NCBI GenBank assembly: GCA_023411175.1
Contig: JAEYPB010000064.1
Coordinates: forward strand, 62,001-126,000
Length of the DNA: 64,000 nucleotides
Direction of reading: 5' to 3'
From: Bacillota bacterium
GTDB lineage: Bacteria > Bacillota > Clostridia > Christensenellales > Aristaeellaceae
Positions 32,660 through 41,636 of the stretch are shown one piece after another. Position numbers and translations under genes: made by a program. The notes beneath the pieces were generated by a model. It did not search any database, was not told where the DNA came from, and saw nothing but the letters and a program-made list of their open reading frames with translations. The stretch's first letter is position 1. Each line of letters starts with the position of its first letter.

Positions 32660-34084
32660 TTATGCGACGAGTTCCAAGAAACGCGTCTCGTCGATGGTCT
32701 CTTCCGCGATCAGCGCCTCGGTCAGCTTCATCAAAAGCCCGGAGTTCTCCTGAAGCAGCGTCGTTACCGAATCGAACTGACCGTTGAGCAGTTCTTTGCA
32801 CCTCTCCAGCGCATCACCGGTGCCGCAGGCGTTCTTGAGGGGCCTGAGTGCCACGCCGGGGTCTCCCGCCATGCCGAGGTCAAGCGCCATCGCCGATGCG
32901 ATTTCCGCGGCCCTGGACAGATCGTTGGACGCGCCTCCGGTGATTTCTTCCGGGCCGCCGATTAGAAGTTCCGCCGCACGCCCGGCCAGAAGCACCTGAA
33001 TCTGCTTTGTCAAGCGGTCCCGCCCGACGATCGCTAGTTCCGGCGGGATCGACAGGCTGTAGCCCGCCGCGCCCTTGCCGGAAGGCAGGATGCTGACGCG
33101 GGTGACCCGCTGATCCGGCAGCAGGAGCCGTGTGGTCAGCGCATGCCCTGCTTCGTGCAGCGCGATGGTGGCTCGCTCCTTCTGCGCGGCATGGGAGGGC
33201 TTGTCCTCCCCCGCTACCGTCGTGAGATATGCCCAGTCAATGTCTCCCCGCTCAATCTCGTCGGAGCCGCGCTGCGCCGCGCGGATGGCCGCTTCATTCA
33301 AAAGTGCTTCCAGCGACGCACCGCTGAAGTACACCGTCTGCGCAGCCAGGGTGCCGAGGTCCACCGCATCCGAAAGCGGCTTGCCGCGGCTGTGCAGCTT
33401 CAGGATGTCCAGTCGTTCGTTGATCCCAGGCAAGCCCACTTCGATCTTTCGGTCGAAACGGCCGGGGCGGAGCAGCGCCGGGTCCAGCGTATCGAGACGG
33501 TTTGTTGCCGCGAGTACGATGACGCCGTCGTTTTTCTTGAAGCCGCTCATTTCGCTCAGAAGCGCGTTGAGCGTCTGCTCCCGTTCTTCAGAGGCACTGT
33601 CGTCCCGTTTTTTGCCCATCGCGTCGATTTCATCAATAAAGATTACGCACTTTCCAGCCTTTTTCGCTTTCTGGAACAGATCGCGCACGCGGCTGGCGCC
33701 GACGCCCACGTACATCTGCACAAAGTCGGAGCCGGATAGCGCGAAAAACGGAACGCCGGCTTCGCCGGCCAGCGCCTGCGCCAAAAGCGTTTTGCCTGTG
33801 CCCGGAGGCCCGTAGAGCAGGACGCCGCGCGGCATGCGCGCACCCAGCTTTCCGTATTTTTCCGGTTGCTTCAAATAGTCAACCAGCATTTTAAGGTTCC
33901 GGAGCGCCTCTTCGTTGGCGGCGACATCCTTAAACGTGGTTTTGCATGCTTCATACGCCGGCTTGATCCCGGAGAATTTGCGCCCCATGCGCCGGATTGG
34001 CTCCCGCTGCCGCAATCTGAATCCAAACGAAACCGCAAGGATGATCGCAAGCAGGATCAGATATCCGACTTCGGTCTGTTTCAA
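32660..34084 (-). CDS. FtsH-like membrane AAA+ zinc metalloprotease, short N-terminus
   Basis: A 474-residue relative of FtsH. One hydrophobic helix (residues ~6-22) is followed almost directly by the AAA+ domain: Walker A GPPGTGKT near 91, Walker B VIFIDEIDA, and SRH NRLDTLDPALLRPGRFDRK. The protease domain has HEAGH near 308 and the third zinc ligand in GGASNDLSRAAE. True FtsH has two helices around an extracytoplasmic domain of ~70 residues, which is missing here. TTG 34084 is nine bases after AAGGAGG. Its substrates are unknown. Confidence 0.85.
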   Translation of the reverse strand: MKQTEVGYLILLAIILAVSFGFRLRQREPIRRMGRKFSGIKPAYEACKTTFKDVAANEEALRNLKMLVDYLKQPEKYGKLGARMPRGVLLYGPPGTGKTLLAQALAGEAGVPFFALSGSDFVQMYVGVGASRVRDLFQKAKKAGKCVIFIDEIDAMGKKRDDSASEEREQTLNALLSEMSGFKKNDGVIVLAATNRLDTLDPALLRPGRFDRKIEVGLPGINERLDILKLHSRGKPLSDAVDLGTLAAQTVYFSGASLEALLNEAAIRAAQRGSDEIERGDIDWAYLTTVAGEDKPSHAAQKERATIALHEAGHALTTRLLLPDQRVTRVSILPSGKGAAGYSLSIPPELAIVGRDRLTKQIQVLLAGRAAELLIGGPEEITGGASNDLSRAAEIASAMALDLGMAGDPGVALRPLKNACGTGDALERCKELLNGQFDSVTTLLQENSGLLMKLTEALIAEETIDETRFLELVA

Positions 34085-34212
34085 TCTGTTCAACCTCCTT
34101 GCGTGGATAGTTTCATTATACAGACGATGACAAAGCGCGTCCAGCGTCATGTTCTGGTAATAAGGGAAAGCACTTTGGGCATACTAGACTCAGGTTTGTG
34201 CGAGGCGAGGCA

Positions 34213-36573
34213 ATGAAAAAAAGAGTTCTTATCATCACCGGGGCTGTCATGGTTTTGGCGCTTGTTGCGCTGGTTTTTATGCTGGACATAGGCTCTTGGA
34301 AACCTCTCGACATGGATAAGCTGCGTACTTTTGCCCAAAGTACGCGGGTTCTTGATGCGAAGGACCGGGAGGCGGTGGTCGTCTCCGGCTCCGGAAAGCG
34401 CATTGTGATATCGATCGACAAAATACCGACCAACGTACAATATGCCTTTCTCGCGGCGGAAGATGCTCGGTTTTATCAACATCATGGGGTCGACCTCGTT
34501 CGCATCGGCGGCGCGCTGCTCAAAAACCTTAAGGAAGGCGAATACGCTCAGGGCGCCAGCACCATCACCCAACAGCTCATCAAGCTGACGCACCTGACTA
34601 GTGAGAAGACCATCTCCCGGAAGCTGCAGGAAGCGCTCCTTGCATTGCAACTGGAGAGGCTGGCCACCAAAAAGGAAATTCTCGAGATGTACCTGAACAC
34701 CGTTTACTTTGGGAAAGGCGCATATGGCATCGAGGCGGCGGCAAAGGCTTACTTTGACATTCCCGCGTCAAAGCTGACCCTCGGACAGGGAGCGCTGCTG
34801 GCGGGTGTTCTAAAATCTCCGACGCTTTACGCGCCGCATCTTCATCTGGACAATTCTCTGAGGCGCAGAAAGCTGGTGCTCGCCTCGATGGTTGAAAACG
34901 GCTTCATATCCCAGAAGGAAGCCGATCAGGCGGGCGACGAGGCGGTGGTTCTCAGGGAAGATGCCGAGGACGACACCAAGTTCACCTGGTATACCGACCA
35001 GACGGTCGCCGAAGCCTGTCGCGCGCTAGGCATCGACACCGAGGCGCTGCTCTCCGGCGGATACACGATCTATACCGCGCTGGACAGGAGCATGCAGGAG
35101 AGTGCGCAGAAGCTCTATCAGGATGCTTCCCGGTTCCCGGACGATGCAGCAGACGGGGAAAGGGCGCAGTCGGCGCTGGTCGCCTTGGACCCGAAGAGCG
35201 GCGAGGTACTGGCGCTGGTCGGCGGGCGAAGCTACGATGTGCGACGGGGGCTCAACCGGGCCACGGAGATGAAGCGTCAGCCGGGCTCGGCGTTCAAGCC
35301 CGTGTCCGTGTACGCCGCGGCGGTGGACCGTTACGGCATGTTGCCTACGACGCTGGTGGACGACACGCAGCGCGCCTTCGGCAATTACGCGCCCAGAAAC
35401 GCAGGCGGGCGGTATTACGGCGTGGTTACGCTGCGCGAGGCGCTTTCAAAGTCGCTCAACGTAGCGTCGGTGGATCTGTTGACAAAGATCGATATTGAAT
35501 CGGCCAGAACGTACGCCCAGCGGGCGGGCATCGCCTTGAGCGATCAGGATCAGAACCTTTCCCTCGCGCTGGGTTCGCTTACGGATGGCGTCTCGCCAAT
35601 GGCGCTTTGCGGCGCTTATGCGCCGCTGGCCAACAGCGGCGAAGGCATTGCCCCCCACCTCATCCGACGCATCACAGACGCAACAGGTCAGACGGTTTAC
35701 GATTATAGTGCGGAAAAGACGCAGGTGATGAAGCCAGAGAGCGCCTACATGATTACCGACATGCTGAGAACCGCGGCCACCAACGGAAGCGCGAGGGCGC
35801 TGGCGGCGGTGAACTTCCCGGTGGCTGGAAAGACTGGCACGGTGGGCTTTGACGAATCCGGCAACCGGGATGCGTGGACAGTAGCTTATACAAAAAACGT
35901 GTGCGTCACCGTGTGGATGGGTTTTGACAAGCCCGATAAAAACCACCGGCTTGACAATTCCGAAGGAGGAAGCAACAAGCCCGCCAAGCTGGCGGCGGAA
36001 TACCTCAAGCGAAACGCGGTACGCGCCAATGCCGGAGAATTCCCCATGCCCAAGACGCTGGCGCGCGCGCTGATCGATAAACAGAGCCTTCTCGCCCTCG
36101 GTCGGCCCGTGCTGCCAAGCCTTTATACACCCAAGTCCTTTACGTCGGACGAGGTCTTCCCCATCGCACAAATACCGACCGAAGTCTCCCCTGTTTGGAG
36201 AAAGCCGACCACGGTGTACAATCTTGATGTTGTCCTGGATTCGGGATACCACCCGAGACTCTCCTTTACCGCCGTGCAGGGGGATGTGCTCTATCGAATA
36301 TACCGCGTTCAGAATGGAACGGAAACCGTGGTCGCGGAACTGCGTGGGCAGCCGGGGGACCACCTGGAATTTGTGGATAACGTGGCGGGCGGAATTTTAC
36401 AGTACTATGTGCAGCCAGTCAACGAAACGCTGTTCCGCGAAGGCGTACTTTTGGAAGGCGAGCGCTCTCAATTGGTATCGGTCGCCCAGACAAATCCTCT
36501 ATTTGATTGGCTCGGTCAGCCGCAGCCAACTCCGACGCCGCTCCCTGTACTGGAGCAGACGCCGATCTTCTAG
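34213..36573 (+). CDS. Class A penicillin-binding protein (PBP1A type)
   Basis: A bifunctional peptidoglycan synthase of 786 residues. A single N-terminal membrane anchor (about 4-26) leads to the glycosyltransferase domain with EDARFYQHHG near 82 and QGASTITQQLIK, then the transpeptidase with SAFK near 357, SKSLN and KTGT near 539. After about 640 there is a beta-rich, fibronectin-III-like region and a Pro/Thr tail (QPQPTPTPLP). All catalytic residues are present. Start: ATG 34213 after GAGG; in-frame GTG 34198 is less likely. Confidence 0.92.
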   Translation: MKKRVLIITGAVMVLALVALVFMLDIGSWKPLDMDKLRTFAQSTRVLDAKDREAVVVSGSGKRIVISIDKIPTNVQYAFLAAEDARFYQHHGVDLVRIGGALLKNLKEGEYAQGASTITQQLIKLTHLTSEKTISRKLQEALLALQLERLATKKEILEMYLNTVYFGKGAYGIEAAAKAYFDIPASKLTLGQGALLAGVLKSPTLYAPHLHLDNSLRRRKLVLASMVENGFISQKEADQAGDEAVVLREDAEDDTKFTWYTDQTVAEACRALGIDTEALLSGGYTIYTALDRSMQESAQKLYQDASRFPDDAADGERAQSALVALDPKSGEVLALVGGRSYDVRRGLNRATEMKRQPGSAFKPVSVYAAAVDRYGMLPTTLVDDTQRAFGNYAPRNAGGRYYGVVTLREALSKSLNVASVDLLTKIDIESARTYAQRAGIALSDQDQNLSLALGSLTDGVSPMALCGAYAPLANSGEGIAPHLIRRITDATGQTVYDYSAEKTQVMKPESAYMITDMLRTAATNGSARALAAVNFPVAGKTGTVGFDESGNRDAWTVAYTKNVCVTVWMGFDKPDKNHRLDNSEGGSNKPAKLAAEYLKRNAVRANAGEFPMPKTLARALIDKQSLLALGRPVLPSLYTPKSFTSDEVFPIAQIPTEVSPVWRKPTTVYNLDVVLDSGYHPRLSFTAVQGDVLYRIYRVQNGTETVVAELRGQPGDHLEFVDNVAGGILQYYVQPVNETLFREGVLLEGERSQLVSVAQTNPLFDWLGQPQPTPTPLPVLEQTPIF

Positions 36574-36600
36574 CCCATACCCCGTTCTCTTTGTTTACGC

Positions 36601-36631
36601 AAAAAGCGCGCCCCTTTCGGGCGCGCTTTTT
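36601..36631. terminator. Bidirectional terminator between the PBP gene and yhbY
   Basis: AAAAAGCGCGCCC (36601-36613) pairs with GGGCGCGCTTTTT (36619-36631) around CTTTC. A and T runs on both arms let it serve both converging genes. Confidence 0.93.
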
Positions 36632-36645
36632 GGCGTTGCTTGAGA

Positions 36646-36939
36646 TCAGAGCGCGTTCAGATCAATCTTTGGCTCCCTCGCCTTCCGATAGATCACAAAC
36701 TTGGAGCCAATCACCTGAATGGGCTCGGCATGGACGCGCTCGCACAGAGCCTGGCAGGCCTCTTTTGCGTCCGCATAGGGCGCGTTCTTCTGCACCGTCA
36801 CCTTGATGAGTTCGCGCGCTTCCAGCGCGTCCCAGGCCTGCTTGATGAGTGTGTCGCCGATGCCTTCCTTGCCGATGTGCAGGACGGCATCCAGAGGGTT
36901 GGCCATTGCGCGCAGCGCAGCGCGCTGTTTGGTCGTCAT
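36646..36939 (-). CDS. yhbY: CRM-domain RNA-binding protein YhbY
   Basis: A 97-residue protein consisting of one CRM (CRS1-YhbY) domain, associated with large ribosomal subunit assembly. Visible features are LTTKQRAALRAMAN-type N-terminus, LHIGKEGIGDTLIKQAWDAL with the GxxG loop variant GKEG, and LIKVTVQKNA. It follows obgE by 12 bases; obgE-yhbY is a common pair and both act in ribosome biogenesis. Confidence 0.9.
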   Translation of the reverse strand: MTTKQRAALRAMANPLDAVLHIGKEGIGDTLIKQAWDALEARELIKVTVQKNAPYADAKEACQALCERVHAEPIQVIGSKFVIYRKAREPKIDLNAL

Positions 36940-36951
36940 CTGTTTTTCCTC

Positions 36952-38214
36952 CTATTCGACAAAGTCGAATTGCATGTCGTCTATGGAAACCGTGTCGCCC
37001 TCGCCGGCGCCCGCCTCGCGGAGCGCGTCGATGATGCCCCAGCGGCGAAGCGTCTTGTGGAACCAGTTCAGGGATTGCTCGTCGGAGAAATTGACCGAGT
37101 TGACCAGCCGCTCCACCGAAGGCCCGGACAATACGTAGACGCCGTTTTCGTTTCGGATGGTAAAGGGCTCCAACTCCGGCAACTCGTAGAGATCCTCTTC
37201 CAGGAAAGGTTGCGCCGGTGGCAATGCTCTGAGCAGCTTAACCGCCTCGCGCATCAACCCCTCAAAGCCCTTGCGGGTGGCCGCGGAAACCGGGAACACC
37301 CGGATGGAGTCGCCCAGCTTTTCCCGGAGCCTATCGAGGTTTTCTTCGCTGCCCGGCAGATCGATCTTGTTGGCGGCCACCAGCATGGGCCGGCTGGAAA
37401 GATCGCCGTACTGCTTGAGCTCCTGCATGATCGCGTCGTAGTCTGCCAGAGGGTCGCGGCCTTCGCTGCCGGAGATATCGAGCACATGGATCAGCATCCG
37501 GGTGCGCTCCACATGCCGCAGAAAATCGTGCCCCAGACCCACGCCCTCTGCGGCTCCCTCCACAAGGCCGGGGATGTCCGCCAGCACGAAGGAATAATCA
37601 TCCTGCCGCGCGATGCCCAAATTGGGCTGCAGCGTGGTAAAATGATAGTTTGCGATTTTCGGCTTCGCAGCGGTCAAAACCGACAGCATTGTGGACTTGC
37701 CCACATTGGGAAAGCCCACAAGACCCACGTCCGCGATGGACTTGAGCTCGAGTAGGAATTGCCGGGGCTTTGTGCGCTCGCCGGGCTTGGCGAAATTCGG
37801 CGCCTGACGGGTGGGCGTTGCGAACCGCGCGTTGCCGTGTCCGCCGTTGCCGCCCTTCAGAATCACCCGCCGCTCGCCATCCTTGAAGAGGTCGGCCACC
37901 ACGCGGCCCGTTTCTTTGTCCCGGACGATGGTACCGCAGGGTACCTGAATGTCCACGGACGCCCCTGCCCTGCCCTTGCAGCGGGCGGCGGAGCCATCCA
38001 GCCCGTTCTCCGCCTGAAAAAAGTGCTTGTAGCGGAAATCCATCAATGTGTTCATGCGCTCTGTGGCGACAAACTCGATATCGCCGCCCCTGCCGCCGTC
38101 TCCGCCGTCAGGGCCGCCCTGCTGCACGAATTTTTCTCGATGGAAGGAGACACAGCCGTTGCCGCCGTCCCCCGCCTTGCATTCGATGGACACCACATCC
38201 ACAAAAAGCGCCAT
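36952..38214 (-). CDS. obgE: GTPase Obg
   Basis: Obg is an essential GTPase of 50S assembly and stress control. The 420-residue protein has the Gly-rich Obg fold (1-158; KAGDGGNGCVSFHREKFVQQGGPDGGDGG), the G domain with GFPNVGKSTMLS near 168, DIPGLVEGA and NKIDLPG, and the C-terminal OCT domain (NENGVYVLSGPSVERLVNSVN). It is between nth and yhbY. The usual upstream rplU-rpmA ribosomal genes are not here. Confidence 0.96.
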   Translation of the reverse strand: MALFVDVVSIECKAGDGGNGCVSFHREKFVQQGGPDGGDGGRGGDIEFVATERMNTLMDFRYKHFFQAENGLDGSAARCKGRAGASVDIQVPCGTIVRDKETGRVVADLFKDGERRVILKGGNGGHGNARFATPTRQAPNFAKPGERTKPRQFLLELKSIADVGLVGFPNVGKSTMLSVLTAAKPKIANYHFTTLQPNLGIARQDDYSFVLADIPGLVEGAAEGVGLGHDFLRHVERTRMLIHVLDISGSEGRDPLADYDAIMQELKQYGDLSSRPMLVAANKIDLPGSEENLDRLREKLGDSIRVFPVSAATRKGFEGLMREAVKLLRALPPAQPFLEEDLYELPELEPFTIRNENGVYVLSGPSVERLVNSVNFSDEQSLNWFHKTLRRWGIIDALREAGAGEGDTVSIDDMQFDFVE

Positions 38215-38243
38215 GTATTGCTCCTTAAACCATTCTTCGGTAA

Positions 38244-38879
38244 TTATTGCCCATTTTTCACGTATTCACACAGCCCGTCCTTCAGCGGGCACCGCTCGCA
38301 GGCTGGTTTTCTGGCCGCGCAGCAGCGCCGACCATGCCAGATCAAAAGGTGATGGGCGTGCCCTCGCTGACCCGCCGGGATCGCCTCCGTCAACTGGACT
38401 TCGGTCTTTTCCGGCGTATCCGCGTGGGCGAGGCCGATCCGGTTGGCGACGCGGAACACGTGGGTATCGACCGGGATCTCATCGCCGCCGAAGGCCGCCA
38501 TCAAAACGACGCCCGCGGTCTTCTGGCCGACGCCCGGCAGGCGCATCAGTTCTTCTCTGGTGTCCGGTACGCGCCCGCCGTACCGCTCGACCAGCTCACG
38601 GCAGGTCAGCAGGATGTTTTTCGCCTTGGCGTGGTAGAGCCCGCATTCCTTGATCTGCGGTTCCAGCTCCTCCTGGGTGAGCGCCGTGAACGCCTGGGCG
38701 TCCGGATAGCGCGCGAACAGCACCTCGGTCACCTGGTTCACCCGCTTGTCGGTGCACTGGGCCGAGAGGATGGTCGCGATCAGCGTTTCGAAGGGGTTGG
38801 AAAAATTCAGCTCCGCCCGCGCCTCCGGGTAGAGCGCGCCAAGCGCGTCAAGGACGCGCATTACGTCCGTCCGGCTCAT
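38244..38879 (-). CDS. nth: Endonuclease III (DNA glycosylase/AP lyase)
   Basis: Nth removes oxidised pyrimidines and nicks the abasic site. The 211-residue protein has the helix-hairpin-helix LPGVGQKTAGVVL with the catalytic Lys near 113, the catalytic Asp in PVDTHVFRVANR near 136, and a C-terminal 4Fe-4S motif C-x6-C-x2-C-x6-C. The last spacing is one longer than the usual x5. ATG 38879 follows AGAGGGG. First gene of nth-obgE-yhbY, behind its own promoter. Confidence 0.93.
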   Translation of the reverse strand: MSRTDVMRVLDALGALYPEARAELNFSNPFETLIATILSAQCTDKRVNQVTEVLFARYPDAQAFTALTQEELEPQIKECGLYHAKAKNILLTCRELVERYGGRVPDTREELMRLPGVGQKTAGVVLMAAFGGDEIPVDTHVFRVANRIGLAHADTPEKTEVQLTEAIPAGQRGHAHHLLIWHGRRCCAARKPACERCPLKDGLCEYVKNGQ

Positions 38880-38903
38880 AAACGCCCCTCTTTCGTACAG
38901 TTC

Positions 38904-38933
38904 ATTATACGATATAACCGGTCCGATGCACAA
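38904..38933 (-). promoter_or_regulatory. sigma-A-type promoter of nth-obgE-yhbY
   Basis: On the minus strand TTGTGC (38933-38928), 18-base spacer, perfect TATAAT (38909-38904), 24 bases before the start of nth. Confidence 0.68.
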
Positions 38934-38948
38934 TCAAACCGCAGGATT

Positions 38949-39230
38949 TTACATTCCGTTGATTGTCAGCGCGGTCAGGCGAGGCCGCCCGCCGCCGCGC
39001 CGGTCGATCTGGTACAGCCCGATCAGGTTGGGCACGTGGGCGCGCCCGATGATCGATTGCACCGTCTGCGCATCGCGGATCGGGAACTCCACCGACAGGC
39101 CGCAGCCGATGGCCACGTCCCGCGGCGTTGAAATTACGCGGACGTTGAGGCCCGCCCTTCGCAAGATGCCTTCAAAGCGCATCACCTGCTGCCTGGAACG
39201 AAAAGCGGCCACGCCGACGACTTCATCCAT
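38949..39230 (-). CDS. DUF3343 family protein (putative sulfur/selenium carrier-like)
   Basis: A 93-residue protein with the DUF3343 pattern: an N-terminal AAFRSRQQVMRFEGILRRAGL helix and VISTPRDVAIGCGLSVEF, where the lone conserved cysteine (CG) would carry the group. The family is described only as putative Se/S carrier-like. It is transcribed divergently from a cysteine desulfurase, the natural source of such a sulfane group, which supports but does not prove the role. GAGGAG precedes the start. Confidence 0.75.
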   Translation of the reverse strand: MDEVVGVAAFRSRQQVMRFEGILRRAGLNVRVISTPRDVAIGCGLSVEFPIRDAQTVQSIIGRAHVPNLIGLYQIDRRGGGRPRLTALTINGM

Positions 39231-39315
39231 CCCTCTTCACTCCTCTGGCCGCCCGACATAGCCGGGCTGCTTCACCCGTATATTGTACGGCAAACGGCCG
39301 AGGGGTGTGATAAAA

Positions 39316-40458
39316 ATGGTCTATCTTGACAATGCCGCCACAAGCAGTCCCAAGCCGGCGGCAGTCGTTGATGCGGTTACGGACGCGCTGACCAGGCACA
39401 ACGCCAACCCGGGGCGCTCAGGGCATGCGCTGGCGTTGGCGGCGGCGCGCATCGTGCTGGAGGGGCGGGAACGGCTCGCCGCCATGATTGGCGCAAACGA
39501 TCCGCTTTCGCTCATCTACGCGTTCAACTGTACGGATGCGCTGAATCTGGCGATCAAGGGCGTATTGCGCCGCGGCGACCACGTGATCGCTTCAATGGCG
39601 GAGCACAACAGCGTACTGCGCGTGCTGACGGAGCTCAGCGACCGCAAACAGATTGATACGACATTGGTGAATACAAACCCGGAAGGCGTGCTGGAGCCCG
39701 CCTCGGTTGAGGCGGCGATTTCCCCCAGAACACGCCTCGTGATCCTGACGCAGGCCTCCAATGTGACCGGCGCAATACAGCCGGTGGCGGAGGTCGGCAA
39801 AATCTGTGCGCGGCACGGGATCATTTTTTTGGTGGATGGCGCGCAGATGCTGGGGGTCATGCCGGTCGATGTGGAGGCGATGGGCTGCCAGCTGTACGCG
39901 TTTCCTGGGCACAAGGGGCTTCTGGGCCCGCAGGGCACCGGCGGGCTCTACATCAGGCCAGGCCTCAGTCTTCATACGCTCCGCGAGGGCGGCACCGGCG
40001 CATCGTCGGACAGCATGCGCCAGAACCCGGACGGGCCGGAACGGTATGAGAGCGGGACGCTCAACCTGCCGGGCATCGCCGGGATGAGTGCGGGCGCGGC
40101 CTACGTGGCCGCGCGCCTTGGCGGGATCGAGCGGCACGAGCGCGAGCTGACGGACCATTTGCTGCGCGGCGTCCTTTCAACGCCGGGCGCCGTCGTCTAC
40201 GGTCCCCGAAGGGCGCAGGATCGCGCGGGGCTCGTCAGCTTTAACTTGGGGAACCTACCGTCGGGTGCGGTGGCGGACGCGCTCGACAGGGCCGGTTTCG
40301 CGGTGCGGGGCGGGCTGCACTGCGCGCCCGGGGCCCATACGCTGATGGGCACGCTGCAGCGCGGCGCGGTGCGGGCGAGCGTCGGACACGCGAACACCCA
40401 CGGGGAAATCGAGGGGTTTCTTGCCGCGATCGCGAAGATCTCGCGGGAAGGGGCATAG
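39316..40458 (+). CDS. Cysteine desulfurase (class V aminotransferase, SufS/CsdB-like group)
   Basis: A 380-residue PLP enzyme. It starts VYLDNAATSSPKP, has the PLP lysine in FPGHKGLLGPQG near 198, and the reactive cysteine in RGGLHCAPGAH near 335. The sequence fits the TIGR01977-like cysteine desulfurase/selenocysteine lyase group more than the IscS/NifS housekeeping enzymes. No iscU or suf genes adjoin; the only linked sulfur protein is DUF3343 on the other strand. ATG 39316 follows GAGGGG. It converges on dacF 20 bases away. Confidence 0.88.
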   Translation: MVYLDNAATSSPKPAAVVDAVTDALTRHNANPGRSGHALALAAARIVLEGRERLAAMIGANDPLSLIYAFNCTDALNLAIKGVLRRGDHVIASMAEHNSVLRVLTELSDRKQIDTTLVNTNPEGVLEPASVEAAISPRTRLVILTQASNVTGAIQPVAEVGKICARHGIIFLVDGAQMLGVMPVDVEAMGCQLYAFPGHKGLLGPQGTGGLYIRPGLSLHTLREGGTGASSDSMRQNPDGPERYESGTLNLPGIAGMSAGAAYVAARLGGIERHERELTDHLLRGVLSTPGAVVYGPRRAQDRAGLVSFNLGNLPSGAVADALDRAGFAVRGGLHCAPGAHTLMGTLQRGAVRASVGHANTHGEIEGFLAAIAKISREGA

Positions 40459-40477
40459 ATCGGTACGGCAGGGCAAC

Positions 40478-41596
40478 CTACGGCCAGAGTCTCCAGTACC
40501 GGAGCAGGCGCCTGAGCATCGCCAGATAATCGCGCCTCTCCACGGTTTCGGTCGCGTACAACGGGACGGACGCGACCGTTTTTCCATTCACCACCGCGTT
40601 CGCTGCCCCGAGAACCTGCCCCGCCGTGACCGGCGCATCCAGCTTTTCAGGGATTTCCAGTACCAGCTCGCACCGCTCGGTAACGGAAACCGGAACCAGG
40701 AAATTCTCCCGCGCCACGGCGCAGGCATATCCCCTGACGCCGCCGGAGATCGGGATCTCGGCGGCGATCTCTCCAGCGGCCAAGAGCTGCACCGGCCGGA
40801 AGTTTTCAAACCCCCAGTCCAGAAGGGCGGCGCTCGTTTCAAACCACGCACCGCAGTTGAGCACCGCGCCCACCAGTTCCATGCCGTCCCGTTCCGCCGA
40901 AAACACGAGGCATCGGCCCGCCATGTTGGTGAATCCGGTTTTGACGCCCGTAGCGCCCTCGTAGGTGGTGAGCAGCTTGTTCTTGTTGGTGAGGTTTCGC
41001 TGATAAGGGCTGCCCGCCCAAGGCAGCGTTGCAGTCTTGGTAACCACCAGCGCACGGAACTCCGGGTTTTTCAGCGCCTCTCTCGCGATCTTCGCAAGCC
41101 CCAGCGCCGAAGCGCCGTTGCCACCCTGATCAAGCCCGTGAGGGTTTGTAAAGTAGGCGGTCGCGCCCAACGCCTCCGCCCGCGCGTTCATGAACTGCGC
41201 GAACGCGTCCACGCTGCCCGAGACGTGCTCGGCGATGGCCACCGCGGCGTCGTTTCCCGAGCGCAGCATCAGCCCCTGAAGCATCTGGCGCATGGTCAGC
41301 GTTTCCCCGGCGGACAGATAGATCGACGTCCCGGGAACGCCGCTGGAGTTCTTGCCGGCGGTCACCGGGTCATCCGGCTTCGAGTTCTCCAGCGCAAGCA
41401 GCGCCGTCATGACCTTTGTCGTGGAGGCGATGGGCAGAAGCTTGTCCTCGTTCAGCGCGTACAAAACACGCCCGCTGCGCTCGTCCATCAGGACGGCTGC
41501 CCGCGCAGGGACATCCAGCACCTCGCCGTCTGCTACCACCCAAAGCGGTGGCACGCAGAGCGCGAGGCACAGAACCAGGCAGAAAAATGAACGCAT
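40478..41596 (-). CDS. dacF: D-alanyl-D-alanine carboxypeptidase (DacF-type PBP)
   Basis: A 372-residue secreted penicillin-binding protein trimming the D-Ala from peptidoglycan stems. A signal peptide covers about 1-24; the active site comprises STTK near 58, SGND near 120 and KTGFTNMAG. The C-terminal beta domain ends with a hydrophobic-basic segment (LAMLRRLLRYWRLWP), a likely amphipathic membrane anchor. In Bacillus, dacF follows SigF/SigG control. The start (ATG 41596, or ATG 41602) and the GGGGAGG site lie in a strong hairpin. The dacF name is by family; dacA/dacB-type roles are possible. Confidence 0.88.
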   Translation of the reverse strand: MRSFFCLVLCLALCVPPLWVVADGEVLDVPARAAVLMDERSGRVLYALNEDKLLPIASTTKVMTALLALENSKPDDPVTAGKNSSGVPGTSIYLSAGETLTMRQMLQGLMLRSGNDAAVAIAEHVSGSVDAFAQFMNARAEALGATAYFTNPHGLDQGGNGASALGLAKIAREALKNPEFRALVVTKTATLPWAGSPYQRNLTNKNKLLTTYEGATGVKTGFTNMAGRCLVFSAERDGMELVGAVLNCGAWFETSAALLDWGFENFRPVQLLAAGEIAAEIPISGGVRGYACAVARENFLVPVSVTERCELVLEIPEKLDAPVTAGQVLGAANAVVNGKTVASVPLYATETVERRDYLAMLRRLLRYWRLWP

Positions 41597-41636
41597 ACCC
41601 ATCGCCTCCCCATAGGGGTTCGGCAATGGGTATGCG
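41592..41636 (-). promoter_or_regulatory. Hairpin sequestering the dacF ribosome site and start codon
   Basis: In the mRNA sense, bases 41636-41622 pair with 41606-41592 over 15 continuous positions (one G-U). Inside, CCCC pairs with the GGGG of the ribosome site (41618-41615 with 41611-41608). Both candidate ATG codons and the whole Shine-Dalgarno are buried. Confidence 0.75.

Noticed and set aside
38244..38290. Altered Nth iron-sulfur spacing (x6 instead of x5) as loss of the cluster
   Set aside because: All four cysteines remain and a one-residue loop change can be tolerated; recorded in the gene entry only.
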